A stretch of DNA of 64,000 bases from Hoylesella buccalis ATCC 35310 (GTDB taxonomy: Bacteria; Bacteroidota; Bacteroidia; Bacteroidales; Bacteroidaceae), in contig NZ_CP102287.1 in the NCBI RefSeq assembly GCF_025151385.1, positions 2,914,001-2,978,000 on the forward strand, written 5' to 3'. The notes below the pieces were generated by a model, which saw only the letters and a program-made list of their open reading frames with translations, did no database searches and was not told the DNA's origin. The translations under genes and the position numbers were made by a program. Shown piece after piece: positions 9,327 to 17,549 of the stretch (its first letter is position 1; every line of letters begins with the position of its first letter).

Positions 9327-9520
9327 ATGGAAAGTCCAACCAACAGAACAAAAGAGGTGTTGACCGAAAAAAGGATGAAGCAAAGATGGTTTGCAAAAAA
9401 GCTGGACGAGAGTTTTCGATAGAAAACTCTTACGTTTGCAATCGTCATCAGCCAGCCTTACATTGCTATTCCAAATAACAGAGATCTTGCAGGTGAATCC
9501 AAAAGAATGGATTAATACTC
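9327..9520 (+). pseudogene. decayed XRE-type helix-turn-helix regulator
   Basis: The start NRTKEVLTEKRMKQRWFAKK resembles the first helices of small Bacteroidetes XRE repressors. A TAG follows at about 9420. The expected continuation appears in other frames: NSYVCNRHQPALH, then [17 protein letters not shown] to about 9520. At least two frameshifts are needed to join the parts. It probably once controlled the adjacent Fic gene. Confidence 0.65.
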
Positions 9521-9541
9521 CAAATGAATACTTTTTTCATT

Positions 9542-10500
9542 ATGGTAAAATATAAAGAACAACATAAGAAATCAATTCGCTTCTTCAACGACCGTGAAGT
9601 ACGTGCCGTATGGGATGAAGAGAACAGCAAGTGGTGGTTCTCAGTGCTTGATATTATTGCTGCCATCAACGAGCAAGATGATTACCAAAAGACGAGGAAC
9701 TATTGGAAGTATCTTAAGACCAAACTGCGAAAGGAAGATAGTGAAGTGGTTAGTGCTACTAACCAGTTGAAGCTCGTAGCCCCTGATGGTAAATATCGAT
9801 TGACAGACACACTTGATGCAGAGGGTGTAACCCTTTTGGCAAAGCATATCAATAATACCAAGGCTATGAACTTTCTTGACTGGTTCCTCTATAGTGATAA
9901 CACTATTGACGGACAGAGCAAGAAAAAGGCTTATCAGCTTTTTGAAAGTGGTATCTTAAAGACTGTAGACCCAGGTACAATCAAATGTTTACAACAAATA
10001 CACGCTTATCTCTTTGGTGGTCTTTACGATTTTGCAGGGCAGATACGTACGAAGAATATCTCCAAAGGAGGTTTTACCTTTGCTAATTGTATGCACTTCC
10101 CTGCTACGCTGCAAACGATTGAGCGAATGCCCGAAACCACCTTTGATGAGATAATGGACAAATATGTGGAGATGAAAATTCGTGCAAACGAGTACCATGT
10201 GAACTCGTTCACTAATGGTCGAGTGCAGCCGAATTTATACAACGTAGCCCATCCTTTTATGGAGGGTAATGGTCGCAGTACTCGCATTTGGCTCGACCTC
10301 ATGCTAAAGCGTTCTCTCAAGCGGTGTGTGGATTGGAGCCAAATAGACAAACCGACTATCTCAAAGCTATGCGTGAGAGTGTTGCAGACAGCACGCACAT
10401 CAAAGCCTTGGTGCAACCTGCACTCACCACCAAGATCAATGATCGAGAAATGTTTATGAAGGGTATTGATTATTCATATTATTATGAACAAAATGATTAA
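9542..10500 (+). pseudogene. Bro-N/Fic-domain protein, frameshifted near the C-terminus
   Basis: Residues about 1-110 form a Bro-N-like phage-antirepressor domain ([20 protein letters not shown], then [13 protein letters not shown]). A Fic domain follows with [20 protein letters not shown] and the complete AMP-transferase motif [13 protein letters not shown]. Near 10348-10351, SQIDK should continue [20 protein letters not shown], but one base is missing from an A-run, so the reading frame runs off to a stop at 10459. The tail (ending GIDYSYYYEQND, stop 10500) sits in the next frame. About 22 residues ([19 protein letters not shown]...) precede the Fic motif where I recall relatives having none. 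The upstream ATG at 9524 is possible but would lie in the XRE remnant. Catalytic residues are intact, so a C-terminally altered active protein is possible. Confidence 0.8.
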
Positions 10501-10589
10501 TCAATAGAATGAGAAGTAATCTGCTAAAGCATTGAGCTATTACATATAAAGAGGAGAGAAGGTAAAATAAAAAATACAAACAACTATAT

Positions 10590-11429
10590 ATGAAAAAAGA
10601 AGTAATTCAAGAACTCTACAACGATTTTGAAGCCGCAGCTGCGGAAGTAGAAGGAGTGGAGTGTTGGAGCGCACGTGAACTCCAAACTCTGTTAGGCTAT
10701 TCCAAGTGGGAGAATTTTTCTAAAGTCATAGACAAAGCTAAAACAGCCTGCGACAAAGCAGGACAACAGATATCCGACCATTTTCCTGACGTCAAGAAAA
10801 TGGTTAATCTCGGTTCTGGGTCAGAAAGAGAAATCAACGACATGCTATTAACTCGATACGCCTGTTATCTCATTGCACAAAATGGAGACCCACGTAAGGA
10901 ACAAATTGCTTTTGCACAAACCTATTTTGCCATTCAAACGCGTAAAACCGAGCTAATAGAACAAAGATTACTGGAGATTGAACGAATCAAAGCTCGTACA
11001 AAACTACAAGAAACAGAGAAGCATCTTTCTGGAGTACTCTATGAAAGAGGTATCGACAATAAAGGTTTTGCAACAATTCGCTCTAAAGGAGATCAGGCTC
11101 TGTTTCGTTTGAATACGGCACAAATGAAAAGAAAGATGGGAGTACCAGTGAGCAGACCAATAGCCGACTTTTTGCCCACAATAAGCATCAAGGCGAAGGA
11201 TTTTGCAGCAGAAATGACAAATGTCAATGTGCAACAAAAAGATTTATACGGAGAGGGTCAAATCAGCAAAGAACATATAGAGAACAATAAAGCAGTTCGG
11301 CAAATAATGATTCAACGAGGAATCATCCCCGAAAATCTCCCTCCCGCTGAGGATGTAAAAAAGGTTGAAAGGAGATTGGCGAGTGAGGAGAAAAAAGCAC
11401 TGATCAACAAAACAAAAAAGAAATCATGA
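10590..11429 (+). CDS. dinD: DNA-damage-inducible protein D (DinD)
   Basis: A 279-residue DinD homologue. The N-terminal half (about 15-115) carries the Bro-N-like fold with WSARELQTLLGYSKWENF and MLLTRYACYLIAQNGDPRK. The C-terminal half is helical and ends in a lysine-rich tail. In Escherichia coli DinD is SOS-induced and inhibits RecA, but its role in Bacteroidetes is unknown. The gene starts 90 bp after the broken Fic gene and lies between two copies of the Fic C-terminal coding sequence, which suggests it arrived by insertion or tandem duplication. No LexA-like box is evident upstream. Confidence 0.85.
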   Translation: MKKEVIQELYNDFEAAAAEVEGVECWSARELQTLLGYSKWENFSKVIDKAKTACDKAGQQISDHFPDVKKMVNLGSGSEREINDMLLTRYACYLIAQNGDPRKEQIAFAQTYFAIQTRKTELIEQRLLEIERIKARTKLQETEKHLSGVLYERGIDNKGFATIRSKGDQALFRLNTAQMKRKMGVPVSRPIADFLPTISIKAKDFAAEMTNVNVQQKDLYGEGQISKEHIENNKAVRQIMIQRGIIPENLPPAEDVKKVERRLASEEKKALINKTKKKS

Positions 11430-11432
11430 TAT

Positions 11433-11639
11433 ATGAACAACATTTATCCTTCAACTTATCGTGACTGTGTGGATTGGAGCCAAATTGATAAGAACGAATA
11501 TTTGTCTGCGATGCGTGAGAGTGTTGCAGACAGCACGCACATCAAAGCCTTGGTACAACCTGCCCTTACCACTAAGATCAATGACCGAGAAATGTTTATG
11601 AAGGGTATTGACTATTCGTACTATTATGAACAAGAATGA
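11433..11639 (+). pseudogene. duplicated Fic C-terminal tail
   Basis: A 68-residue open frame starting 3 bp after dinD. From [20 protein letters not shown] to the end it repeats the tail of the Fic gene at about 10324-10500, including GIDYSYYYEQ. Nucleotide identity is high (about 170 bp) but not complete. This copy has no frameshift, yet it lacks the Fic motif and any catalytic part. It is a C-terminal fragment left by a duplication that flanks dinD. Confidence 0.75.
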
Positions 11640-11746
11640 GAAACAATAAGTTATGGCACAACTAACGATAAAAAAATCAATAAAAAAATATTATCAATAA
11701 CCCGTGATTAAGGAAGATAACACTAACACTAAAAATTCAAAACGCC

Positions 11747-12649
11747 ATGGACAAAGACTTATTGAAAAAATTAACTGCCGAACCAGGGAAGAAACACAAG
11801 GTGTCGGATTTCGATACGAACTACACGGCAGACCTGAACAAGAAAGAGGGCAAAAAACTATTGAAAGAAAACGTCAAGACGATGACGGCTTTGCAAAACA
11901 TGCTTTATGCACATAACCGGCATGCTGTGCTAATTATCTTTCAGGCTATGGATGCGGCGGGAAAAGACGGAACGATTAAACACGTTATGTCGGGCATCAA
12001 CCCGCAGGGATGCCAGGTGTTTTCGTTCAAACAACCCTCAGCTGTGGAACTCGACCACGGCTATCTGTGGCGCATCCAAAAGAATGTTCCTGAACGGGGG
12101 CGCATCGGCATCTTCAACCGTTCGCATTATGAAGACGTGTTGGTGGGAAGAGTTCATCCGGAGATTATCCTCGGAGGACAAATTCCGGGGATGAAAAAAT
12201 TGGATGATGTCAATGAGGATTTTTGGGAAAAGCGATATCAACACATCAATGATTTCGAACGTTATTTGACGGAAACTGGTACGACCGTAATCAAATTCTT
12301 CCTCAATGTGTCGAAAGAAGAACAAAAAGAGCGTTTCCTGAAGCGACTGAACAACAAAGAAAAGAATTGGAAATTTTCTGCCAGTGATGTTGAGGAACGC
12401 CAACATTGGGACGACTATATGGACGCTTATGGCAAGATGCTCACCAAAACGTCAACCGATTATGCTCCGTGGTTCGTCATTCCAGCTGACCATAAATGGT
12501 TTATGCGTTACGCCGTTGGCGAGATTATCAGTCAACACTTGGACAAGTTGAAGATGTGTTATCCGCAACTTACCAATGAGGAAACGGAAAATTTAAAGGT
12601 ATATCGCAAGCTATTGGAGGAAGAGGATAAAGCTGAAAAGAAGGATTGA
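11747..12649 (+). CDS. polyphosphate kinase 2 family (PPK2) phosphotransferase
   Basis: A 300-residue cytoplasmic P-loop kinase that uses polyphosphate to phosphorylate nucleoside mono- or diphosphates. The Walker A-like loop is FQAMDAAGKDGTIK (about 65-78) and the Walker B/lid region is GIFNRSHYEDVLVGRVH (about 121-137), both diagnostic of PPK2. ERGRIGIFNRS and KIFFLNVSKEEQ-like segments complete the core. ATG at 11747 follows an AT-rich leader without Shine-Dalgarno. The gene stands alone between the Fic/dinD region and the repeat protein. AMP/ADP specificity cannot be fixed from sequence alone. Confidence 0.93.
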   Translation: MDKDLLKKLTAEPGKKHKVSDFDTNYTADLNKKEGKKLLKENVKTMTALQNMLYAHNRHAVLIIFQAMDAAGKDGTIKHVMSGINPQGCQVFSFKQPSAVELDHGYLWRIQKNVPERGRIGIFNRSHYEDVLVGRVHPEIILGGQIPGMKKLDDVNEDFWEKRYQHINDFERYLTETGTTVIKFFLNVSKEEQKERFLKRLNNKEKNWKFSASDVEERQHWDDYMDAYGKMLTKTSTDYAPWFVIPADHKWFMRYAVGEIISQHLDKLKMCYPQLTNEETENLKVYRKLLEEEDKAEKKD

Positions 12650-12758
12650 ATACCAGCAAAACGTTGATATCCCTATGAAAAAGCAGCAAATCGTGAATTA
12701 TACATGACATTTTTAATAAATATTCGTAAAAATATACTGGTAATTCATTTGTTTTTAT

Positions 12759-12766
12759 TATATTTG
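12759..12766 (+). promoter_or_regulatory. putative -7 box upstream of the repeat-protein gene
   Basis: TATATTTG fits the Bacteroidetes -7 consensus TAnnTTTG, 71 bp before the ATG at 12837. No well-spaced TTTG -33 element was found. Confidence 0.4.
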
Positions 12767-12836
12767 TATAGATAATTAACATAAAAGTCCTACTGCCTCG
12801 ATGGTTTGTAGGTATCACCTTTTAACACATAAAAAT

Positions 12837-13652
12837 ATGAAAGAAGATGTGAAAAAGACTGCTGAAGAAGTGAAAGACAAGGCAGAAAAACAAGCAAATA
12901 AAGTTGAAAAGAAAGTAGAAAAAGCGGCAGAAAATATTGCCAAGAAGGCCGATGATGCGAAGGATAAAGCTGAGAAGAAAGTAGAAAAGGCAGCAGAAAA
13001 TATTGCCAAGAAGGCCGATGATGCGAAGGATAAAGCTGAGAAGAAAGTAGAAAAGGCAGCAGAAAATATTGCCAAGAAGGCCGATGATGCGAAAGATAAA
13101 GCTGAGAAGAAAGTAGAAAAGGCGGCTGACGACATCGCCAAGAAGGCTGACGAGGCAAAAGACAAGGCTGACAAAGCTATTGACAAAGCCAAGGACAAGG
13201 TTGAAAAAGGAATTGATGACTTGGAGAAAAACGAGCATGTACAGGAAGCCAAGAAGAAGGTAGAAGAAGTGGTGAACGACCACAATAAAACCGAGTGCAA
13301 GAAAGAAACTGAAAAGAAAGTTGAGCAAGCAGCAAAAGACTTAAAAGAGAAAGCGAAAGAAACGGCTGACGATGTGAAGGAAAAGGCCAAGGATGCCGTT
13401 GAAAACGCAAAAGAAAACACCAAGGACGCCGTTGAAAATTTGCGAGATAAAGCAAAAGATATCACTGAAACTGTGAAAGAAAAGACGGATGAGGTGGCCG
13501 ACAAGCTGAAAGACAATGAGAAGGTGCAAAACGCAGCTAAGTTTGTAAAAGAGAAGAGCGACGACGTTTCTCAGGCTGTTGACGAGGCTGCTGACAAGGT
13601 AGAACGCTCTGGCTTTTGGCAGAAACTGAAAGACATCTTTGGGTTTAAATAA
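12837..13652 (+). CDS. lysine/alanine/glutamate-rich helical repeat protein (LEA/YtxH-like)
   Basis: A 271-residue, highly charged, almost entirely helical protein with no signal peptide, Trp only near the end, and no catalytic motif. Its 11-residue periodicity (AAENIAKKADDAKDKAEKKV) resembles LEA-type stress proteins and apolipoprotein-like amphipathic helices. Three near-identical and one diverged 22-residue units fill residues about 25-112. The end (SGFWQKLKDIFGFK) could be an amphipathic membrane-binding helix. The ATG at 12837 gives MKEDVKKTAEEVKDKAEKQ; an upstream in-frame ATG at 12801 adds residues unlike the rest. Role unknown; desiccation, osmotic or envelope stress is a guess. The lipoprotein at 60077 has a similar C-terminal composition. 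Confidence 0.75.
   Translation: MKEDVKKTAEEVKDKAEKQANKVEKKVEKAAENIAKKADDAKDKAEKKVEKAAENIAKKADDAKDKAEKKVEKAAENIAKKADDAKDKAEKKVEKAADDIAKKADEAKDKADKAIDKAKDKVEKGIDDLEKNEHVQEAKKKVEEVVNDHNKTECKKETEKKVEQAAKDLKEKAKETADDVKEKAKDAVENAKENTKDAVENLRDKAKDITETVKEKTDEVADKLKDNEKVQNAAKFVKEKSDDVSQAVDEAADKVERSGFWQKLKDIFGFK
12909..13172 (+). repeat. four tandem 66-bp coding repeats
   Basis: Units start at 12909, 12975, 13041 and 13107, each beginning AAGAAAGTAGAAAA. The first three are almost identical, the fourth diverged. Each encodes two 11-residue helical units, so copy number can change without breaking the frame. Confidence 0.9.
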
Positions 13653-13679
13653 CCCGTAGGCGCGAATCATTCAATGATG

Positions 13680-13720
13680 GCAACATGCGTGACTGGACGC
13701 ACGCGTTGTTGTGTTTTTTG
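13680..13720 (+). terminator. intrinsic terminator after the repeat-protein gene
   Basis: CAACATGCGTG pairs imperfectly with CGCACGCGTTGTTG and is followed by TGTTTTTTG. It lies 28 bp after the stop codon at 13652. Confidence 0.65.
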
Positions 13721-13760
13721 ACCAATTATTGCCTCAAAAACAGCACCTGTAAACTTTCAA

Positions 13761-14103
13761 ACTAGAAAAAAACGATAGGCAAGCAGGCTGCAAGGTGGGG
13801 ATGATTTGGCCAGGAAAAGCAAATTTTAGCGGTAAAGCATTGACTTTACCCGTTAAACAGCATCACTTTGGTTGACAATCTGCATGACTTTGCTGCGCAA
13901 AAGCATGCAGATATTACTCTTAATGCAATGCTTTTGCCTTTCAAAAAGCCTGCCATGCGGGGCCAAAATCGTGCGATAGACGTTTAAACCGCTATGTATT
14001 AACGATATACAAGTATGCCGAATCTTGGGCGTATTCACGGCAAGAGGCAGGTTTGTTTGCAAATTCTTCAAGCATGAAGAGATAGGTTGTCAAAAAATAT
14101 TCA
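13761..14103 (+). repeat. dispersed ~340-bp intergenic repeat, copy a
   Basis: This noncoding stretch aligns by eye along its length with 23609-23950 in the same orientation, and more weakly with 35055-35395 inverted. Shared landmarks are CTAGAAAAAA, a central AAAAGCATGC...GCAATGCTTTT inverted pair, GGCGTATT near the far end and GTTGTCAAAAAATATT at the end. It lies between convergent genes, and no credible gene is seen in the 595 bp from 13653 to 14247. A TAACTTTG box on the minus strand (14149-14156) could read into it. Confidence 0.6.
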
Positions 14104-14247
14104 TGTCAATTGGTCGGCATATAGTCATTCGCAACTACACCTTAGTTGCAAAGTTAGTAGGGAAGCACCAGTCGTGTTTCCCTATATTTTTCTCCCTAAA
14201 AAAGACATAACGGTATGGATAGGCAAAACTCGTGGCAGCATGAGGAC

Positions 14248-14508
14248 TCATGTTGCTATGCCATTTATCATTTTCTCCAATTGTTGTACAGCCTCAGCCA
14301 TTTCACTTGCAAATGTTTCTGATGGCTGCAAAAAGGATTCACGTCCCCTTGCCAGCAGGGCATACAATTCTTTGTTCATGCCGTCTACATACGAACTGAT
14401 GGCATATTCAATATCTTCTTTCTGCCACTGCATGGTTGAATAACGATACACCTGCCACTTTTGATGGAAAAAACTATAGGCTGTTTCTATGCTGTCTTTG
14501 GGAATCAT
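14248..14508 (-). CDS. conserved small hypothetical protein (86 aa)
   Basis: A soluble 86-residue protein, MIPKDSIETAYSFFHQKW..., rich in aromatic residues at its N-terminus and helical after (DIEYAISSYVDGMNKELYAL). I recall similar short hypotheticals in Bacteroidales, but no function is known to me. There is no signal peptide or membrane segment. It precedes an array of AGTT-type repeats that form its leader, and the DUF4250 gene lies upstream on the same strand. Confidence 0.65.
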   Translation of the reverse strand: MIPKDSIETAYSFFHQKWQVYRYSTMQWQKEDIEYAISSYVDGMNKELYALLARGRESFLQPSETFASEMAEAVQQLEKMINGIAT

Positions 14509-14511
14509 GAG

Positions 14512-14655
14512 GTGAGTTTGTGAGTTTGTAAGTTTATAAGTTGGTGAGTTTGTGAGTTAATAAGTTGGTAAGTTTTTGAGTTTTTGAGTTGACAAGTTGG
14601 TGAGTTTGTAATATAATAAGTTGATGAGTTCTTGAGTTAATGAGTTAAAAGTTTA
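14512..14655. repeat. degenerate tandem GAGTTnnTnA array
   Basis: About fourteen imperfect copies of an 8-11-bp unit such as GTGAGTTTGTGAGTTTGTAA fill the gap between the 86-aa gene and the DUF4250 gene. Units are not separated by unique spacers, so this is not CRISPR. Shorter related runs occur at 43057-43105, 54660-54735 and 56825-56872. Confidence 0.75.
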
Positions 14656-14711
14656 TGTGTTAAGAACTTACTCTATCAACGCATGACGCACCGTTGATGC
14701 AACATCAACCA

Positions 14712-14897
14712 CTACCAAACCCTGTTCAGCTCGGCTGAATATTGAAATCCGCCAGCTGCCAGACGCTTTTCAAGATCAGCTCTATCAACATTGAAGTGAT
14801 AACAGATTTGGTCGAGATTATCAAACTCCTCATCACGCAACAAAAAGTTGATGGCCGATACCAACATCGGCGTATCATGTAATGGCAAATGATCCAT
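14712..14897 (-). CDS. DUF4250 domain protein
   Basis: A 61-residue protein, MDHLPLHDTPMLVSAINFLL..., ending GFQYSAELNRVW. The PMLxSxxNxxLRDE...LxxLCxxxxxDxxxLxxRLxxxGxxYxxxxN pattern fits DUF4250. I choose the ATG at 14897 because AGGAG lies 8 nt upstream; a TTG start six codons earlier would place that ribosome binding site inside the gene. Function unknown. Divergent from the TonB-receptor gene. Confidence 0.75.
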   Translation of the reverse strand: MDHLPLHDTPMLVSAINFLLRDEEFDNLDQICYHFNVDRADLEKRLAAGGFQYSAELNRVW

Positions 14898-15103
14898 GTT
14901 TCTTTCTCCTATCAATTAATGAATGCAAGGAAAGTTACAACTACCTACATCCATGTTCCCTGCGACCAAGAGCCTCAAACGGGCATGTCTTTTAGGAAAT
15001 ACAAAGGTAATCAAAAAATTATCATCAATACTGATGTGCATCAAAAAACAAGCGATGGTCAAAATAAAGATGGAGCCAAAGGGGCTGCATCCAACATTTT
15101 TAC

Positions 15104-15111
15104 TAATTTTG
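15104..15111 (+). promoter_or_regulatory. putative -7 box of the TonB-receptor/DUF4249 operon
   Basis: TAATTTTG matches TAnnTTTG and would start transcription about 65 nt before the ATG at 15183. The -33 element is not clear. Confidence 0.45.
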
Positions 15112-15182
15112 CAACCAATATTCTTACAACTAATTCTTTAGTAACGCCTTCGAAGCAAGAAGGCAAGACGTTTTTTGTATTT

Positions 15183-17549
15183 ATGAACATTTGGAAGAAA
15201 TGTGTATTATGCTTGGCCGCCGTATTGTGTCTTGCGGCCTCAGCCCAAAAGCGGTTCACCATCAGCGGATATGTCAAGGACATCCACTCCAGTGAAACGC
15301 TCCTCGGGGCAACCATCCAGGACGCTGGCAGCCACATGGGGACGACGACCAACTCGTATGGATTCTACACGCTGACGCTCCCCGCCGGACAGGTTCGGGT
15401 GGACTATTCGTACGTAGGCTACGCACGCATGCAGAAGTCATTTGTGCTGGACAAAGATACCGTCATCAACATCCAGCTGACACCATCGGCCAACCTGCCC
15501 GAGGTAGTGGTGTCATCGGCGAAAGACAATGCAGGAATCCTCGCCACTGGCATGGGCGTGACAGACATCGGTGTGAGCCAGATAGAACACACGCCCTCAC
15601 TGCTCGGTGAAACGGATGTCATCAGAACCATTCAGCTCATGCCTGGCGTGCAACCGGGATCCGATGGCGGATCGGCTCTCTATGTCAGGGGAGGCAATGG
15701 TGACGAGAACCTGATTTTGCTCGACGGTACGCCCATCTACAAGATTGACCACCTGTTTGGTTTCTTCTCGGTGTTTACACCAGAGGCTTTGAAGAAGGTC
15801 ACCTTCTACAAAAGTTCCTACCCCGCACGCTACAACGGGCGGTTGTCATCGGTCATTGACGTGCGAACAAAGGATGGCGACATGAACCACTTTCACGGAA
15901 CGGCATCGCTGGGTTTGCTCACCAGTAGGGTGCAGTTGGAAGGGCCTATCGTAAAGAATCGCACCTCGTTCAACTTCTCAGCGCGCACCACCTACATCAA
16001 CTGGGTGTTGCAACCGTTTATGAAGAGCGACGAGAAGTTTGGCTATCAATTCTACGACCTTCACTTCAAGCTCAACCACCGCTTCTCGCATACAGACCGA
16101 TTGTATCTGAGTGTGTACCGAGGACACGACATGTTGAAAGAAGACTACAAGGACCGCTATAGCTCATCCAGCTTCGAAATCAATTCTGCCTACGGCGACG
16201 ACATCAACTGGGGAAACACCATCGCCTCACTGCGATGGAACCACATCTTCAGTAACAACCTCTTTGCCAACATCACGGCGGCCTATAACCATTACAACAT
16301 GCACTTGGACAGCTACGATCACTCATGGCGTACCGATGTACTTGAGAAGAACAGTGCCAGCTACCGGTCGAAAATACGTGACTGGTCGGCAGCCATCGAC
16401 TTTGATTACGAGCCGCTTCCCTCACATAGAATCAAGTTCGGGTCGTCCTACACCTATCATACCTTCAGTCCAGAGACCTCTGGAAGCAGCTTCACCGAAG
16501 AGGGAAAGGACGGAAAGGTCAACAGATCGGGCGAGTATTCTTCCCCCGGCAATCCCATCTACGCACACGAAGCCTTGGCTTATGCCGAAGACGATTGGCG
16601 GATTCTGCCATCTCTTACCCTCAATGCGGGTGGGTCTGTATCGATGTTCCATGTCAGAAACAAGTCGTACCTCACGTTTCAACCGCGTGTTTCGCTGCGC
16701 TGGCAAGCCCTGTCCGACGTGGCATTGAAGGCATCGTACAGCGAGATGTCGCAATATATCCACCTGCTCACCTCGATGCCCATTGCCCTTCCCACCGACT
16801 TGTGGGTTCCTATCACCGACAATATCAAACCAGAAAGGTCGAGACAATACAGTGTTGGCGCCTACTACACGGGCTGGAAAGGATGGGAATTGTCGGCGGA
16901 AGGCTATTACAAGCAGCTCGACAACGTACTGGAATACAAGGATGGCATGAGCTTTATGGGATTCTCGGGCAACTGGGAGCGTTTGGTTAGCATGGGTGAG
17001 GGACGTTCAAAAGGCATCGAACTGATGTTGCGACGCACCACAGGTCGTGCAACTGGCTGGCTATCGTACACGCTTTCCAAGAGTGACCGCAAGTTCAGCG
17101 AGGACAGTGGCGTGAATGGTGGAGAGCGATTCCCCTTCACCTACGACAGACGACACAACGTGAATATGGTGGCAAACTGGAAGATGACCAAGCGCATTGA
17201 CTTAGATGCGACATGGTCGTTCTACTCTGGAGCAACCGCAACGATATCCTTGCAGAGAGGATACGAGATGACTCCCGAAAGCATCGGAGAGAGTAGTTAT
17301 GTATCAAGCCGCAACAATTACAGGCTTCCGCCTACGCACCTGCTCTGCTTAGGCATCAACTTCCGCAAGACATTGAAACGAGGCGTTGAGCGAACATGGA
17401 ACGTCAGCGTGTACAACGCCTACAATGCGATGAACCCAAACTTCATACTGAGAAAGACTGACGAGTACGGAAGGGAAGTGCCGAACAAGCTGTCCAAATA
17501 CACGTTGCTGCCCTGTCTGCCGTCGTTCACCCTCACTTATAAATTCTAA
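15183..17549 (+). CDS. TonB-dependent receptor with carboxypeptidase-like regulatory domain
   Basis: A 788-residue outer-membrane receptor. The signal peptide is MNIWKKCVLCLAAVLCLAAS, followed by a CarboxypepD_reg-like domain (FTISGYVKDIHSSETLLGAT), the plug (RTIQLMPGVQPGSDGGSALY, then VRGGNGDENLILLDG) and a barrel ending in FTLTYKF. There is no STN domain. The frame is open from 14889, but only the ATG at 15183 gives a signal peptide and lies downstream of a TAnnTTTG box. The DUF4249 lipoprotein gene overlaps its end by one base, a pairing often seen in Bacteroidetes. The substrate is unknown; metal or a small ligand is possible. Confidence 0.92.
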   Translation: MNIWKKCVLCLAAVLCLAASAQKRFTISGYVKDIHSSETLLGATIQDAGSHMGTTTNSYGFYTLTLPAGQVRVDYSYVGYARMQKSFVLDKDTVINIQLTPSANLPEVVVSSAKDNAGILATGMGVTDIGVSQIEHTPSLLGETDVIRTIQLMPGVQPGSDGGSALYVRGGNGDENLILLDGTPIYKIDHLFGFFSVFTPEALKKVTFYKSSYPARYNGRLSSVIDVRTKDGDMNHFHGTASLGLLTSRVQLEGPIVKNRTSFNFSARTTYINWVLQPFMKSDEKFGYQFYDLHFKLNHRFSHTDRLYLSVYRGHDMLKEDYKDRYSSSSFEINSAYGDDINWGNTIASLRWNHIFSNNLFANITAAYNHYNMHLDSYDHSWRTDVLEKNSASYRSKIRDWSAAIDFDYEPLPSHRIKFGSSYTYHTFSPETSGSSFTEEGKDGKVNRSGEYSSPGNPIYAHEALAYAEDDWRILPSLTLNAGGSVSMFHVRNKSYLTFQPRVSLRWQALSDVALKASYSEMSQYIHLLTSMPIALPTDLWVPITDNIKPERSRQYSVGAYYTGWKGWELSAEGYYKQLDNVLEYKDGMSFMGFSGNWERLVSMGEGRSKGIELMLRRTTGRATGWLSYTLSKSDRKFSEDSGVNGGERFPFTYDRRHNVNMVANWKMTKRIDLDATWSFYSGATATISLQRGYEMTPESIGESSYVSSRNNYRLPPTHLLCLGINFRKTLKRGVERTWNVSVYNAYNAMNPNFILRKTDEYGREVPNKLSKYTLLPCLPSFTLTYKF

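Noticed and set aside
9272..9478. 68-codon frame read as a new gene
   Set aside because: It is a patchwork of the XRE remnant in the wrong frame at its start.
12909..13172. Tandem repeats as a CRISPR array
   Set aside because: Units are contiguous with no unique spacers, lie in frame inside a gene, and no cas genes are nearby.
13853..14071. 72-codon minus-strand frame in repeat copy a
   Set aside because: It lies wholly within the dispersed intergenic repeat, crosses the palindromic core, and the matching frame in copy b is not conserved beyond a few residues.
14512..14655. AGTT-type array as a CRISPR array
   Set aside because: Units are 8-11 bp, degenerate and without spacers.
14889..15182. 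N-terminal extension of the TonB receptor frame
   Set aside because: The extension has no signal peptide and lies upstream of the likely promoter; the ATG at 15183 begins a proper signal sequence.
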